From the NCBI RefSeq assembly GCF_900184815.1, contig NZ_FXXQ01000002.1:1-64000 (forward strand): a stretch of DNA of 64,000 nucleotides, written 5' to 3'. The stretch is from Boseongicola aestuarii (GTDB taxonomy: Bacteria > Pseudomonadota > Alphaproteobacteria > Rhodobacterales > Rhodobacteraceae). Each line of letters starts with the position of its first letter. The stretch's first letter is position 1. The position numbers and the translations under genes are program-made. Below, in pieces: positions 40,927 through 49,755 of the stretch. The notes beneath the pieces were generated by a model, which did not search any database, was not told where the DNA came from, and was given only the letters and a program-made list of their open reading frames with translations.

Positions 40927-43596
40927 ATGCAGGATCGATTGATATTTACGCGCCGCCACTTCATGGGAACAGCCCTTTCGGGGGCAACGCTGGGGCTGGC
41001 GATCCCGCCCGGACGTGCGCTTTCGGCGGGATCAAAGCCTGTTATGGTCTTGCTGGACGACATCCCGCCAGACACCTCGGCTTCGCAGTTGTTTTCGTTC
41101 CTCGATCCGATCCTGTCGCTGAACATCGCCGTTGGTTGCCTCGTTCGTCTCGACGCAAGGTCACAACTGGCCCTGCAAGAGAACCCGGAGTTGCTGGCAC
41201 AATTGCTCACGCTGACGGCTGACTATCCCGGCCTGACGCAACTGATCCCCTATGCCCCTGATCTGGGTGCGCAGACCGGATATATGCAAATGCGTCTGGC
41301 CGGCGATGTCCAATCCGCCTACCTGCGCCTTGTTGAACCTTTATCGGGCGACATACCCCCCGACCCATTGTTGACGATTGCCACTGATCTGCCGGACGGA
41401 ACGCTTCCGGTCATTCGCGGTGTCCGTTCGGCGGGCTTTCGCAGCGTCTTGCTGCTTCCCCGGACCGCGTCCGCATCGAGCATTTGGTTGAATGCGGATG
41501 GTGTGCAGCAGGTCCAGGGTGGACTGCGTCTTGCGGCTAATCCGGGCCGGACCGCAATCACCGAGGCTGTCCTGCGCGAGATCGAGACGTCCGACACGGT
41601 GGTTGTTGTCGCGGGGTTTCCCAAAGAACGCGACCTGAGCGACGATGGCTATTTCCGGGCAGGTGCTACATTGGGCGACGGAGTGTCACTTGCCTTGGCC
41701 AATGGCGGAGCATTTCAGACTTTGCCATCCGATCTTGTGCTGAAATCGGGAGACCTCTTCCGGCGATTCATTGTCCTTTGCGTGCGCGATTCCGGAACGG
41801 ATGAAGGGGCGCAATCGCTGACCGACGCATTGACCGCGCAGGGGCTGAAATACACCTTGCTGCGGGATCTTGAACATAACGGCGACCAGAGTCCGGACAC
41901 CTCTGGCAGCGCGCCAACGTGCTGGCTTGCGGCGTCGGATCGTCAGCAAACACCAGAAGAATTGCTCGATGCCGTGATTGCCCGCGCGGCGGGCACCGCC
42001 CGTGAAGCAGACCGACTGGACCTCTCCTGTCTCGCAATTGGCGAGAGTACCAGCGCCACGGACACAGAACCGCTTCAGGGCCTTGATGTATTGATCGACT
42101 TGGTCCCCGAAAGGCATGGAGCTTTGGGGCTTGATGCCAACGGCATCCTGCGCCTTCCTGCACAGATGCAGCTTGTCGCGGGCGGAACAATGCGAAGACT
42201 TGGCCTGCTGGACGGCGACGCATTCGAACCGTTGCGCGATGCAATCATCCTTCTGCAAAGCGATGCGTTCAACAGCGCGCAGGAGATTGAGACCGCCGTT
42301 TCGGCCCTGAAGTCCCTCAGCGCAAGCGAGGATGTCACTGTCACGGATGTTGCCGGATATGTGGAAGCAGTCACCGTTCGGGATCAGGCTGCCGCGTTGC
42401 TGAAGGCGGCAAGACGCATCCCAACCAAGCTGATTTCGGACGTGGCAGGCGACGGTTCGACCGAAAGCCTGATGCGCGACGCCCGGCTTGCCTGGTCGTA
42501 TTTTGACCGGCTGACCGATCCCAGCACCGGACTGGTACCGGCGACCGCCTGGCTTGAGGACGGCAATGTCCAAAGCTACGATTTTGCGACCATGTGGGAT
42601 ACGGCCAGCGTTATTCTGGCCACGATCAGTGCACATAGCCTCGGGCTGATCGACACTGTCGAGTTCCGTTCAAGACTGACACTTTTGCTGGCCAGTCTTG
42701 CCGATCAGCCTTTTGCGGGCCTGAACCTTCCGGCGGGTCTTTCTTCTACGAGGGACACCTCGCTGGGCGACAAGCTCTATGATGCAAGCGACACTTCGCG
42801 GCTTCTGACGGCGCTTAAGGTACTGGCTGGGTATTCGCCCGATGATTTCCCGATTGAGGAGATCGTGTCGCGATGGGACCTGGCAATGACTTTGCGCGAC
42901 GGGGTGCCGCAAACGGCGTCCGGTCTACGTTTCAAAAGCGCGTTTCGCTCGAATTATGCGAGCTATCTGGGCCGTGGATTTGATCAGTGGGGGTTTGAAA
43001 TCGCTTCGCCCTACGACGTGAGCACTGGTCTGTCGGGTCTCGATGCCCAAGTCGCGGTACTTCATGCGGCCGCACGGATGGGACCGATCGGAACCGAACC
43101 CCACCTTCTCGAGGCCGTGGAAATGGGGTTTTCGGAACCTGCATATTCGATGAGCGAGGCTTTGTTTGCCGCGCAATTCGCTGAATACCAGAAGACCGGA
43201 CAACTTGTCTGCGTGTCAGAGGCACCCATCAACCGGGAACCCTGGTTTATCTATCAGGGCTTCCAGCTAGGCGACGTCGAAGTGCCTTGGACCGTCGAAA
43301 CACTGGACCCCTCGCCCAGATTCAAAACGCGGGGATTTCGCCGCGCTGTTTCCATGGTCAACACCAAGTCCGCGTATCTTTGGCACTTTGTGCGCCCCGG
43401 CGACTATACGTCGAAGCTTGTCGATCACGTGCGCCAGAACGCCGCAATCCCGTCATTGGGCTTCGCACCTGGCGTGCCTTCCGTCCCAACCGTCAAGATC
43501 GGTTCCTACAGTGACGTCAATACCAACGGCGTGGTTCTTCAGGCGATTGCTTATGCTCTGAACGGCGCACGCCCCGCTGTCGAGTGGCGCGCCTGA
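40927..43596 (+). CDS. Tat-exported DUF3131 protein with deacetylase-like N-terminal domain
   Basis: An 889-residue protein from the ATG at 40927, six bases after GGAGG. The N-terminus TRRHFMGTALSGATLGLA is a twin-arginine signal. The next ~350 residues resemble a polysaccharide deacetylase-like barrel (PVMVLLDDIPPDTSASQLF), lacking obvious catalytic metal ligands. From about residue 500 a DUF3131 alpha/alpha barrel begins (LAWSYFDRLTDPSTGLVPA, MWDTASVILATISAHSLGLI, SLGDKLYDASDTSRLL). DUF3131 is related to glucan-active enzymes and is often encoded with glycosyltransferases. It probably acts on the polymer made by the divergent fusion enzyme in the periplasm. Specificity is unknown. Confidence 0.8.
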   Translation: MQDRLIFTRRHFMGTALSGATLGLAIPPGRALSAGSKPVMVLLDDIPPDTSASQLFSFLDPILSLNIAVGCLVRLDARSQLALQENPELLAQLLTLTADYPGLTQLIPYAPDLGAQTGYMQMRLAGDVQSAYLRLVEPLSGDIPPDPLLTIATDLPDGTLPVIRGVRSAGFRSVLLLPRTASASSIWLNADGVQQVQGGLRLAANPGRTAITEAVLREIETSDTVVVVAGFPKERDLSDDGYFRAGATLGDGVSLALANGGAFQTLPSDLVLKSGDLFRRFIVLCVRDSGTDEGAQSLTDALTAQGLKYTLLRDLEHNGDQSPDTSGSAPTCWLAASDRQQTPEELLDAVIARAAGTAREADRLDLSCLAIGESTSATDTEPLQGLDVLIDLVPERHGALGLDANGILRLPAQMQLVAGGTMRRLGLLDGDAFEPLRDAIILLQSDAFNSAQEIETAVSALKSLSASEDVTVTDVAGYVEAVTVRDQAAALLKAARRIPTKLISDVAGDGSTESLMRDARLAWSYFDRLTDPSTGLVPATAWLEDGNVQSYDFATMWDTASVILATISAHSLGLIDTVEFRSRLTLLLASLADQPFAGLNLPAGLSSTRDTSLGDKLYDASDTSRLLTALKVLAGYSPDDFPIEEIVSRWDLAMTLRDGVPQTASGLRFKSAFRSNYASYLGRGFDQWGFEIASPYDVSTGLSGLDAQVAVLHAAARMGPIGTEPHLLEAVEMGFSEPAYSMSEALFAAQFAEYQKTGQLVCVSEAPINREPWFIYQGFQLGDVEVPWTVETLDPSPRFKTRGFRRAVSMVNTKSAYLWHFVRPGDYTSKLVDHVRQNAAIPSLGFAPGVPSVPTVKIGSYSDVNTNGVVLQAIAYALNGARPAVEWRA

Positions 43597-43840
43597 GCCT
43601 CGCGGCGTGCGGCAAGCGCAGGCCCCGACGCGGTTCTCGCAGAGATTCAGGTCGGAATATCGTGGCGTCGACGCTTTGCGGACGGCCCCGGCGGGTGTGT
43701 CGCCCAAGGACAGTAGACCTGCGCATCAAGAAGCGATTGCGCTTTCCATTCGCCCTTCATCAGGATCGCAACCGGGAGGTGACCCAGATCAAGATTACCA
43801 CGATCCGACTGGTTAAACTGCGCTCAAAAGGAGAAGCGTA
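43597..43840. other. Leader region before the ABC ATPase leader ORF
   Basis: About 240 bp after the DUF3131 gene with no convincing gene, ending in AAAAGGAG before the small leader ORF. No clear terminator separates the two units, so the ATPase genes may be read through from the DUF3131 gene. Confidence 0.35.
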
Positions 43841-43918
43841 ATGCATGTTTATATCTTGTCTGCTGCGTTCACGCACCGAATGATTGATCCCACCGCGGCG
43901 CGGGAACGGTCCTCATGA
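43841..43918 (+). CDS. Short leader ORF translationally coupled to ABC ATPase
   Basis: A 25-codon ORF (MHVYILSAAFTHRM, then IDPTAARERSS) with a very strong AAAAGGAGAAG ribosome site seven bases before its ATG. Its TGA (43916-43918) overlaps the ATPase ATG at 43915 as ATGA. The ATPase itself has no Shine-Dalgarno site before its start, so its translation may depend on ribosomes finishing this leader. The peptide could also have its own function. Confidence 0.5.
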   Translation: MHVYILSAAFTHRMIDPTAARERSS

Positions 43919-44922
43919 TGGATCTCTGCTTGACGTCGGTAGACAAGTTCTACGGCGAAAACCATGTGCTTTGCGATATCAACCTGACCATTCCGGGAGG
44001 CGAATTCGTCGTCATCGTCGGTCCGTCGGGGTGTGGCAAAACCACGTTGCTTCGAGTTATCGCGGGTCTCGAACAGATTGACGATGGCACAATCGAAATG
44101 GACGGCGTGGTAGTGAACGACCTGCCCTCGGCCAGTCGAAACGTCGCGATGGTCTTCCAAAGCTATGCGCTTTATCCCCACATGACGGTCACCGAAAACC
44201 TTGCGTTTTCGCTGGAACTCGAGGGCCTCACGCGGGTCGAAATCAGCGACCGTATCGACGAAGTCTTCCGGATGCTTTCGCTCGCCGAGTATGGTGATCG
44301 CAAACCATCCGAGTTGTCGGGCGGCCAGCGCCAGAGGGTAGCGTTGGGGCGTGCGCTGGTCCGAAAACCGAAGCTGTTCCTGTTCGATGAACCCCTCTCC
44401 AATCTCGACGCCGCTCTCAGAATGAACACAAGGATCGAAATCGCCAATATCCACCGAACGCTTGGCACAAGCATCCTCTATGTGACGCATGATCAGACGG
44501 AAGCCATGACTCTTGCAGACAGGATCGTGGTCATGCGCAGAGGGCGGATCGAACAGGTGGGGTCTCCTCTCGAGCTGTATAATGATCCGGTCAACCAGTT
44601 CGTTGCAGGTTTTCTCGGCTCGCCGGCCATGAACTTCATTGATTCTGACCTGCTTTCGGTTTCCGGCGCCGCGATTGTGGGTTTGCGACCGCAACACCTG
44701 CGGCTTGCCACAGCGGGTCGCCTGAAGGGGCGCATCCTTCATTTCGAGCGGCTTGGCAGCGACACGCATCTAGTTCTGGATGTCGGTCGCAGCGCACCGG
44801 TTATTGCGCGACTGGTCGGGCAACAGGAATTCGGGATCGACGCACCGGTCACATTGGACTTCGACGATGACGACGCGCTTTGGTTCGACGCCGAGGGGCG
44901 TCGCGTCGGCCCGACGACATGA
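43915..44922 (+). CDS. ABC transporter ATPase, UgpC/MalK-type
   Basis: A 335-residue ATPase of the sugar-uptake CUT1 class. Walker A is GPSGCGKTT (about 38-46), the Q-loop is in MVFQSYALYPHMTV, the signature is LSGGQRQRV, and Walker B is LFLFDEPLSNLDA. The C-terminal TOBE/OB region is shorter than in MalK (VGLRPQHLRLA). No permease or binding protein is encoded near it, so it may serve a transporter elsewhere or be shared by several. Translation is probably coupled to the leader ORF. It ends in an ATGA overlap with the site-2 protease gene, an uncommon partner. Confidence 0.87.
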   Translation: MMDLCLTSVDKFYGENHVLCDINLTIPGGEFVVIVGPSGCGKTTLLRVIAGLEQIDDGTIEMDGVVVNDLPSASRNVAMVFQSYALYPHMTVTENLAFSLELEGLTRVEISDRIDEVFRMLSLAEYGDRKPSELSGGQRQRVALGRALVRKPKLFLFDEPLSNLDAALRMNTRIEIANIHRTLGTSILYVTHDQTEAMTLADRIVVMRRGRIEQVGSPLELYNDPVNQFVAGFLGSPAMNFIDSDLLSVSGAAIVGLRPQHLRLATAGRLKGRILHFERLGSDTHLVLDVGRSAPVIARLVGQQEFGIDAPVTLDFDDDDALWFDAEGRRVGPTT

Positions 44923-45992
44923 GCTGGTCGGTCACATTGGGAACCGTGGCTGGCACGCAACTGAGAGTGCATGCCACGTTTTTTCTGTTGCTTGTCTGGA
45001 TCGTCGTTGCGGGTTCGATTGCCGAAGGGCTTGGGGCGGCGCTGGAAAACGCTGTCCTCATCATCGCGATATTCGCCTGTGTTGTTCTGCACGAGTTTGG
45101 TCACGCGGCAATGGCCCGCCGCTTCGGCATCAAGACGCCGGACATTACGCTGTTGCCCATCGGGGGCATGGCGCGTCTTGAACGCTTTCCCGAAGCGCCC
45201 AGCGAAGAGATCCTGATCGCCATCGCCGGTCCGGCTGTCAACGTCATGATCTGGTTCGTCTTGACCTTCTTTCTGAATGCAAACGTCTCGCTTGGTATCA
45301 TAAGCTCGCTGGAGGACCCGTCCGAAACGTTCCTTGCGCGACTTGCGTCAGTCAACCTTGTGCTTGTCGTCTTCAACATGATCCCGGCATTTCCGATGGA
45401 CGGCGGGCGTATCTTTCGCGCGGCTCTCGCGATGTTCATGGACCGCGCACGCGCAACCAGCATCGCGGCATCCATGGGTCAGGTCATGGCTTTTCTGTTC
45501 GGGTTTCTCGGCCTCATAGGGGGCAGCCCTATTCTGGTCCTGATCGCTATTTTCATCTTCTTCGCCGCCGGTGCAGAAGGTGCAGATGCCAGTCTCAGAA
45601 GCATCGCCACAAACGCCAAAGCACGCGATGCGATGATTTCCCTGTTCGAAACCGTGACGCCGGAACAAACTCTGGAAGCCGCTTCCATATCAGTGATCCG
45701 GACCACGCAGGCGGAATTTCCGGTGCTTGACCACCACGGCAGATTTCTCGGATTTCTGACGCGAAACGCCATTCTTTCAGCCCCTGAGCACGCGCGCAGC
45801 GGAATCAAGGTACAGGACAGAATGATATCCGAAGCCCCCATTGTGGCACTTGATGCCCCGATGAAAGACGTTTTGGACGCAATGTCACTTAGCAGCCCGC
45901 CCGCTGTCGCCGTGACGGATCGCAACGGCATTTTCCTCGGCTACATCACACGCGAAAACATCGGTGAATGGTATCTTGTTTCGCACCGATGA
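44919..45992 (+). CDS. Site-2 protease family membrane metalloprotease with CBS domains
   Basis: A 357-residue integral membrane protease from the ATG at 44919 overlapping the ATPase stop. The zinc motif HEFGH (residues 58-62) is in the second helix, and the third ligand motif FNMIPAFPMDGGR places Asp161. Two CBS modules follow at about 230-357 (FPVLDHHGRFLGFL, AVAVTDRNGIFLGYI), ending the protein. CBS domains bind adenine nucleotides and suggest energy-state control of proteolysis. Such SpoIVFB-like proteases cut membrane-bound substrates; the target here is not apparent. Pairing with an orphan ABC ATPase is notable. Confidence 0.9.
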   Translation: MSWSVTLGTVAGTQLRVHATFFLLLVWIVVAGSIAEGLGAALENAVLIIAIFACVVLHEFGHAAMARRFGIKTPDITLLPIGGMARLERFPEAPSEEILIAIAGPAVNVMIWFVLTFFLNANVSLGIISSLEDPSETFLARLASVNLVLVVFNMIPAFPMDGGRIFRAALAMFMDRARATSIAASMGQVMAFLFGFLGLIGGSPILVLIAIFIFFAAGAEGADASLRSIATNAKARDAMISLFETVTPEQTLEAASISVIRTTQAEFPVLDHHGRFLGFLTRNAILSAPEHARSGIKVQDRMISEAPIVALDAPMKDVLDAMSLSSPPAVAVTDRNGIFLGYITRENIGEWYLVSHR

Positions 45993-46035
45993 TGCGCCGC
46001 CCACGCGCCGCGCTGCGATCCAGAACCTTGCGGGT

Positions 46036-47385
46036 CTATACAGTGACCGCGTGTCGGGCGCGGGACGTGGCAAGATAGGCATCAAATACCGCCGCGATAA
46101 CCCGCACATAGACCCCACCCTTGCGGGTGATCGTCAAACGATTGCCGGTGCGGGTGATCAACCCATCGCGCTGCATCTCGGCCAGGTCATCCGCCGTTTC
46201 CACGTACCAGTCGGGGTCGGCGTCGAACCTTTGTGTCGCCTCGTCCAGATCGACCGTGCCCGAACACATCACTTGCTCGATCACATAGGCGCGCAGGCGG
46301 TCCTCGCCCTGAAGGGCATAGCCTTTGGCGGTTGGCAGGACTCCGCCCTCGACCGCGCGCGCCCATGCGCCGGTTTCGGTGGTGTTCTGAACAAAGCCCA
46401 TGGGCGTTTTCCCGATCGAGGTCGCCCCGACGCCCAGCATCGTATCGGCACGATCTGTGGTGTAGCCTTGGAAATTCCGGCGCAATTCGCCTGACGTTGA
46501 CGCGATGGCCATGCTGTCGTTGGGCAGCGCAAAGTGGTCGAGGCCAATCGGGACATACCCGGCCGCAACCAGAGCCTCGGCGGACAATTCGGCCTGACGC
46601 AGCCGCTCGGCAGGCCCCGGCAAGGCGGCCTCGTCGATAAGGCGCTGCTTTTTCGCCATCCACGGCACATGCGCATAGCCAAAAAGTGCGATCCGGTCCG
46701 GGCGCATTTCGACGCAAAGGCGCACCGTCTCCAAAAGCGTGCCGACCGTTTGATGCGGCAACCCATAGATCAGATCGAAGTTGATCCCCCCGACGCCCGC
46801 CTCGCGCAAACCCTCGACCGAAGCACGGACCATGTCAGGCGGCTGCACCCGGTTGATTGCCGCCTGCACCTTTGGATCGAACTCCTGCACCCCGAAACTG
46901 GCGCGCGTGAAACCCAGTTGACCTATGCGCGCGATCATCTCGGGCGTCAGAGTGCGCGGGTCACTTTCGATAGCAAGTTCCGCCGATGGGGTCACATCGA
47001 AGGCCAGTCGCACGGCCTCCATCGCAAGTTCCAGATCGTCCGGCACTAGGGCCGTCGGCGTCCCCCCGCCCCAGTGCAGATGCGAGATCGCCTTGCGGTT
47101 CGGCAGATGCGACGCGACCAGTTCGATTTCCCGGCACAGCGTCGCGGCGTATTGCGCGATAGGGGCCTCGCGGGTCGCAAGTTTCATGTTGCATCCGCAG
47201 TACCAACAAAGCTGACGGCAAAACGGCACATGCAAATAGAGCGACACCGGATCATAATCCGTAAGCGTCGCCAGCCATGCGGCATAATCCTTCGGACCAA
47301 CGGTGTCCGAAAAATGCGGGGCGGTCGGATAGCTGGTATAGCGCGGCACGTTGCGGGTCGCGTATTTGGCCAAAGCATCGGTCAT
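46036..47385 (-). CDS. hemN: Oxygen-independent coproporphyrinogen III dehydrogenase (HemN)
   Basis: A 449-residue radical-SAM enzyme from the ATG at 47385, the normal HemN length; a 40-residue upstream extension is not family-like. The Fe-S cluster motif is in LYLHVPFCRQLCWYCGCN (CxxxCxxC plus a following Cys), preceded by RYTSYPTAPHF. GGGTPT and the GINFDLIYGLPHQT segment are typical. It converts coproporphyrinogen III to protoporphyrinogen IX during low-oxygen heme or bacteriochlorophyll synthesis in the cytoplasm. An FNR-type half-conserved site lies about 60 bases upstream, fitting anaerobic induction. It converges with the site-2 protease gene. Confidence 0.94.
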   Translation of the reverse strand: MTDALAKYATRNVPRYTSYPTAPHFSDTVGPKDYAAWLATLTDYDPVSLYLHVPFCRQLCWYCGCNMKLATREAPIAQYAATLCREIELVASHLPNRKAISHLHWGGGTPTALVPDDLELAMEAVRLAFDVTPSAELAIESDPRTLTPEMIARIGQLGFTRASFGVQEFDPKVQAAINRVQPPDMVRASVEGLREAGVGGINFDLIYGLPHQTVGTLLETVRLCVEMRPDRIALFGYAHVPWMAKKQRLIDEAALPGPAERLRQAELSAEALVAAGYVPIGLDHFALPNDSMAIASTSGELRRNFQGYTTDRADTMLGVGATSIGKTPMGFVQNTTETGAWARAVEGGVLPTAKGYALQGEDRLRAYVIEQVMCSGTVDLDEATQRFDADPDWYVETADDLAEMQRDGLITRTGNRLTITRKGGVYVRVIAAVFDAYLATSRARHAVTV

Positions 47386-47442
47386 GTCGTCCTCGTGTCG
47401 CATCATTTCGCGACAGTTTCGGGTATGGGGTGCGCTTTGTCT

Positions 47443-47456
47443 GTGACTCAGATCAA
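47443..47456 (-). promoter_or_regulatory. FNR/FnrL-like binding site upstream of hemN
   Basis: On the minus strand TTGATCTGAGTCAC matches the TTGA-N6-TCAA consensus at 7 of 8 core bases, centred about 64 bases before the hemN ATG. It overlaps the last codons of the upstream regulator gene. HemN of related bacteria is a known FnrL target. Confidence 0.55.
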
Positions 47457-48445
47457 ACAGCTGATTTTCGATCCGCCGAAGGGCGACGCCCGAAATGCTC
47501 CGCATAGGCGGTCGAGAAATGCGCGGCGTTGGAAAACCCCGTGGCCTCGGCGATGGCCGCCACGCTCATCGCCGAGCCTCGCACCAGCCTTTGCGCAATA
47601 TCCAGACGCAGGCGGCGATAGTATGTCATCGCGCTAACCTTCAGAACCTGAACGAAAATCCGGTTCAGTTGGCGCGCGCTGATCCCTGCGATCAGCGCCA
47701 GTTGTTCCAGTGACAGCGGGTCGCCAATATGGTCCTGCATCGCAGCGACCACCGGCTGGATATGCGGTGAGCGCGTGGTCGCTCCGGCAAGCGCCCCGGA
47801 CTGTTGCGGACTGGTCGCCGCACGGATTTCCGTATGCAGAAACCAGTCACTGACGCGCCGGGCAAAGCCTGATCCGTGGTGATCGGATAAGAGCGCGTAG
47901 ATGAAGTCCAAAGGCGCCGTCCCACCTCCGCAAGTGACGCGATCCCGGTCGATGATGTACAGCCGCTTTTCGACGATCAGATCAGGGAAACGGCCTGTCA
48001 TTTCGCCAGCGTGTTCCCAGTGAACCGTCATGCGACGGCCCTCCATCAACCCGGCGCTGGCAAGGATCACCGGCCCGCCCGACACACCGCCCAGCCACAG
48101 CCCCGATCGCGCACGGCGCTTCAGCCAGTCGAACAAAGCGCGGTCCTTCACAGCAAACGGGTCACCGCCCGCGATCACCAGAAGAAGGTCCAGCGGTGCG
48201 TTTGAACCGATGGGTTCGCAGCCCGAAATTTCCGCCGACCCCGAGCTTTGCGCTTGGCGGCCATGGGCGAAATGCACAATGTCATAGAGCCGCAGGCCGG
48301 ATAACAGATTGGCCGCCCGCAGGGGATCGGCGACGCTGGCATAGGACATGATCGCAAAGCCCGGCACCGGAACGATCCCGACCCGGAAAGGGCGTTTGCT
48401 ATTGTCTTTATTTAATATGACAGCGTCTGTTTTTTGCATCTCCAT
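47453..48445 (-). CDS. GlxA family AraC-type regulator, probably of sarcosine/betaine catabolism
   Basis: A 330-residue regulator. The N-terminal DJ-1/PfpI-like domain (about 20-190) shows FRVGIVPVPGFAIMSYAS and WLGGVSGGPVILASAGLM. The C-terminal AraC domain (about 230-325) shows LSLEQLALIAGISARQLNRI and SVAAIAEATGFSNAAHFSTA. This build is shared by GbdR, CdhR and other regulators of betaine, carnitine and sarcosine use. It is divergent from soxB by only 47 bp, so control of the sox operon is likely. Ligand could be betaine, dimethylglycine or sarcosine, inferred from neighbours. Confidence 0.88.
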   Translation of the reverse strand: MEMQKTDAVILNKDNSKRPFRVGIVPVPGFAIMSYASVADPLRAANLLSGLRLYDIVHFAHGRQAQSSGSAEISGCEPIGSNAPLDLLLVIAGGDPFAVKDRALFDWLKRRARSGLWLGGVSGGPVILASAGLMEGRRMTVHWEHAGEMTGRFPDLIVEKRLYIIDRDRVTCGGGTAPLDFIYALLSDHHGSGFARRVSDWFLHTEIRAATSPQQSGALAGATTRSPHIQPVVAAMQDHIGDPLSLEQLALIAGISARQLNRIFVQVLKVSAMTYYRRLRLDIAQRLVRGSAMSVAAIAEATGFSNAAHFSTAYAEHFGRRPSADRKSAV

Positions 48446-48492
48446 TCACTCTGCACCGCAGTAGGCTGAGGTGTCAAACAAGGCGATCCCCG

Positions 48493-49743
48493 ATGCGATA
48501 CAACGCGCTGAAAATCCTGAAAGAGGGCCTGACAGGCAACAAGGGCTGGACTCCGGTCTGGCGCGAGCCTGACCCGAAACCCGAATATGACATCGTCATT
48601 GTCGGCGGAGGCGGGCATGGTCTGGCGACAGCCTATTACCTGTCCAACAAGTTCGGCATGACAAACATCGCCGTGGTTGAAAAAGGGTGGATCGGGTCCG
48701 GCAATGTCGGACGCAACACAACGCTGATCCGCGCGAATTATCTGCTGGAAGGCAACCAGCCGTTTTATGAATTGTCGCTGAAGCTTTGGGAAGGGCTCGA
48801 GCAGGATTTCAACTACAACGCCATGGTCAGCCAGCGCGGAATTCTGAACCTTTACCACTCGGACGCACAGCGCGACGCCTATGCGCGGCGCGGCAATGCG
48901 ATGCATCTGACCGGTTCGGGGGGCGCCCTTCTGGACGAGGTGCAGATCCGCGAGAAATGTCCCTACCTCGACTTCGACAACGCGCGGTTCCCGATCAAGG
49001 GCGCCTTGTGGCAACCACGCGGCGGAACCGTGCGACACGACGCGGTCGCCTGGGGATTTGCGCGCGGGGCGGACCAAAAAGGTGTCGATATCCTGCAGAA
49101 CTGCGAAGTCACCGGCTTTCAGATCGAAAACGGAGTGTGTCGGGGGGTCGAAACCTCGCGCGGGGCGATCCGCGCCAGAAAAGTCGCGGTCTGTGTCGCG
49201 GGATCTTCGGGGCGAGTTATGTCGCTTGCTGGAATGCGGCTTCCAATTGAAAGCCATGTGCTGCAAGCTTTTGTTTCAGAGGGACTAAAGCCGATCCTTC
49301 CAAGTGTGATCACATTTGGCGCGGGGCACTTTTATGTCAGCCAATCCGACAAGGGCGGACTGGTTTTTGGCGGTGACATCGACGGCTATAACACTTATGC
49401 GCAGCGCGGAAATTTGCCGGTCGTCGAGGACGTCTGCGAGGGCGGAATGGCGATCCTGCCCATGATTGGCCGCGCGCGTCTGCTGCGAATGTGGGGCGGC
49501 GTTATGGATATGTCGATGGACGGGTCGCCGTTTATCGACCGGACGCATATCGACGGGCTCTATTTCAACGGCGGCTGGTGCTATGGCGGCTTCAAGGCCA
49601 CGCCGGCGTCTGGCTTTTGCTACGCGCATCTATTGTCTAAGGACGCCCCCCATCCGGTCGCCACTCGATTGCGTCTCGATCGGTTCCGGCGCGGTGCGCC
49701 CATCGATGAAAAGGGCGCAGGCCCGCAACCGAACTTGCACTGA
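48493..49743 (+). CDS. soxB: Sarcosine oxidase beta subunit
   Basis: A 416-residue flavoprotein, first gene of a complete soxBDAG operon. The FAD-binding motif VIVGGGGHGLATAYYL is at about residues 36-51, followed by VVEKGWIGSGNVGRNTTLIR, typical of the DAO-like sarcosine oxidase beta subunit. The C-terminal GLYFNGGWCYGGFKATP is also characteristic. The subunit oxidises sarcosine to glycine; in the heterotetramer the released one-carbon unit is passed to tetrahydrofolate on the alpha subunit. Length is normal. It is 12 bp from the delta gene. Confidence 0.95.
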   Translation: MRYNALKILKEGLTGNKGWTPVWREPDPKPEYDIVIVGGGGHGLATAYYLSNKFGMTNIAVVEKGWIGSGNVGRNTTLIRANYLLEGNQPFYELSLKLWEGLEQDFNYNAMVSQRGILNLYHSDAQRDAYARRGNAMHLTGSGGALLDEVQIREKCPYLDFDNARFPIKGALWQPRGGTVRHDAVAWGFARGADQKGVDILQNCEVTGFQIENGVCRGVETSRGAIRARKVAVCVAGSSGRVMSLAGMRLPIESHVLQAFVSEGLKPILPSVITFGAGHFYVSQSDKGGLVFGGDIDGYNTYAQRGNLPVVEDVCEGGMAILPMIGRARLLRMWGGVMDMSMDGSPFIDRTHIDGLYFNGGWCYGGFKATPASGFCYAHLLSKDAPHPVATRLRLDRFRRGAPIDEKGAGPQPNLH

Positions 49744-49755
49744 CGGGAAGCGTTC

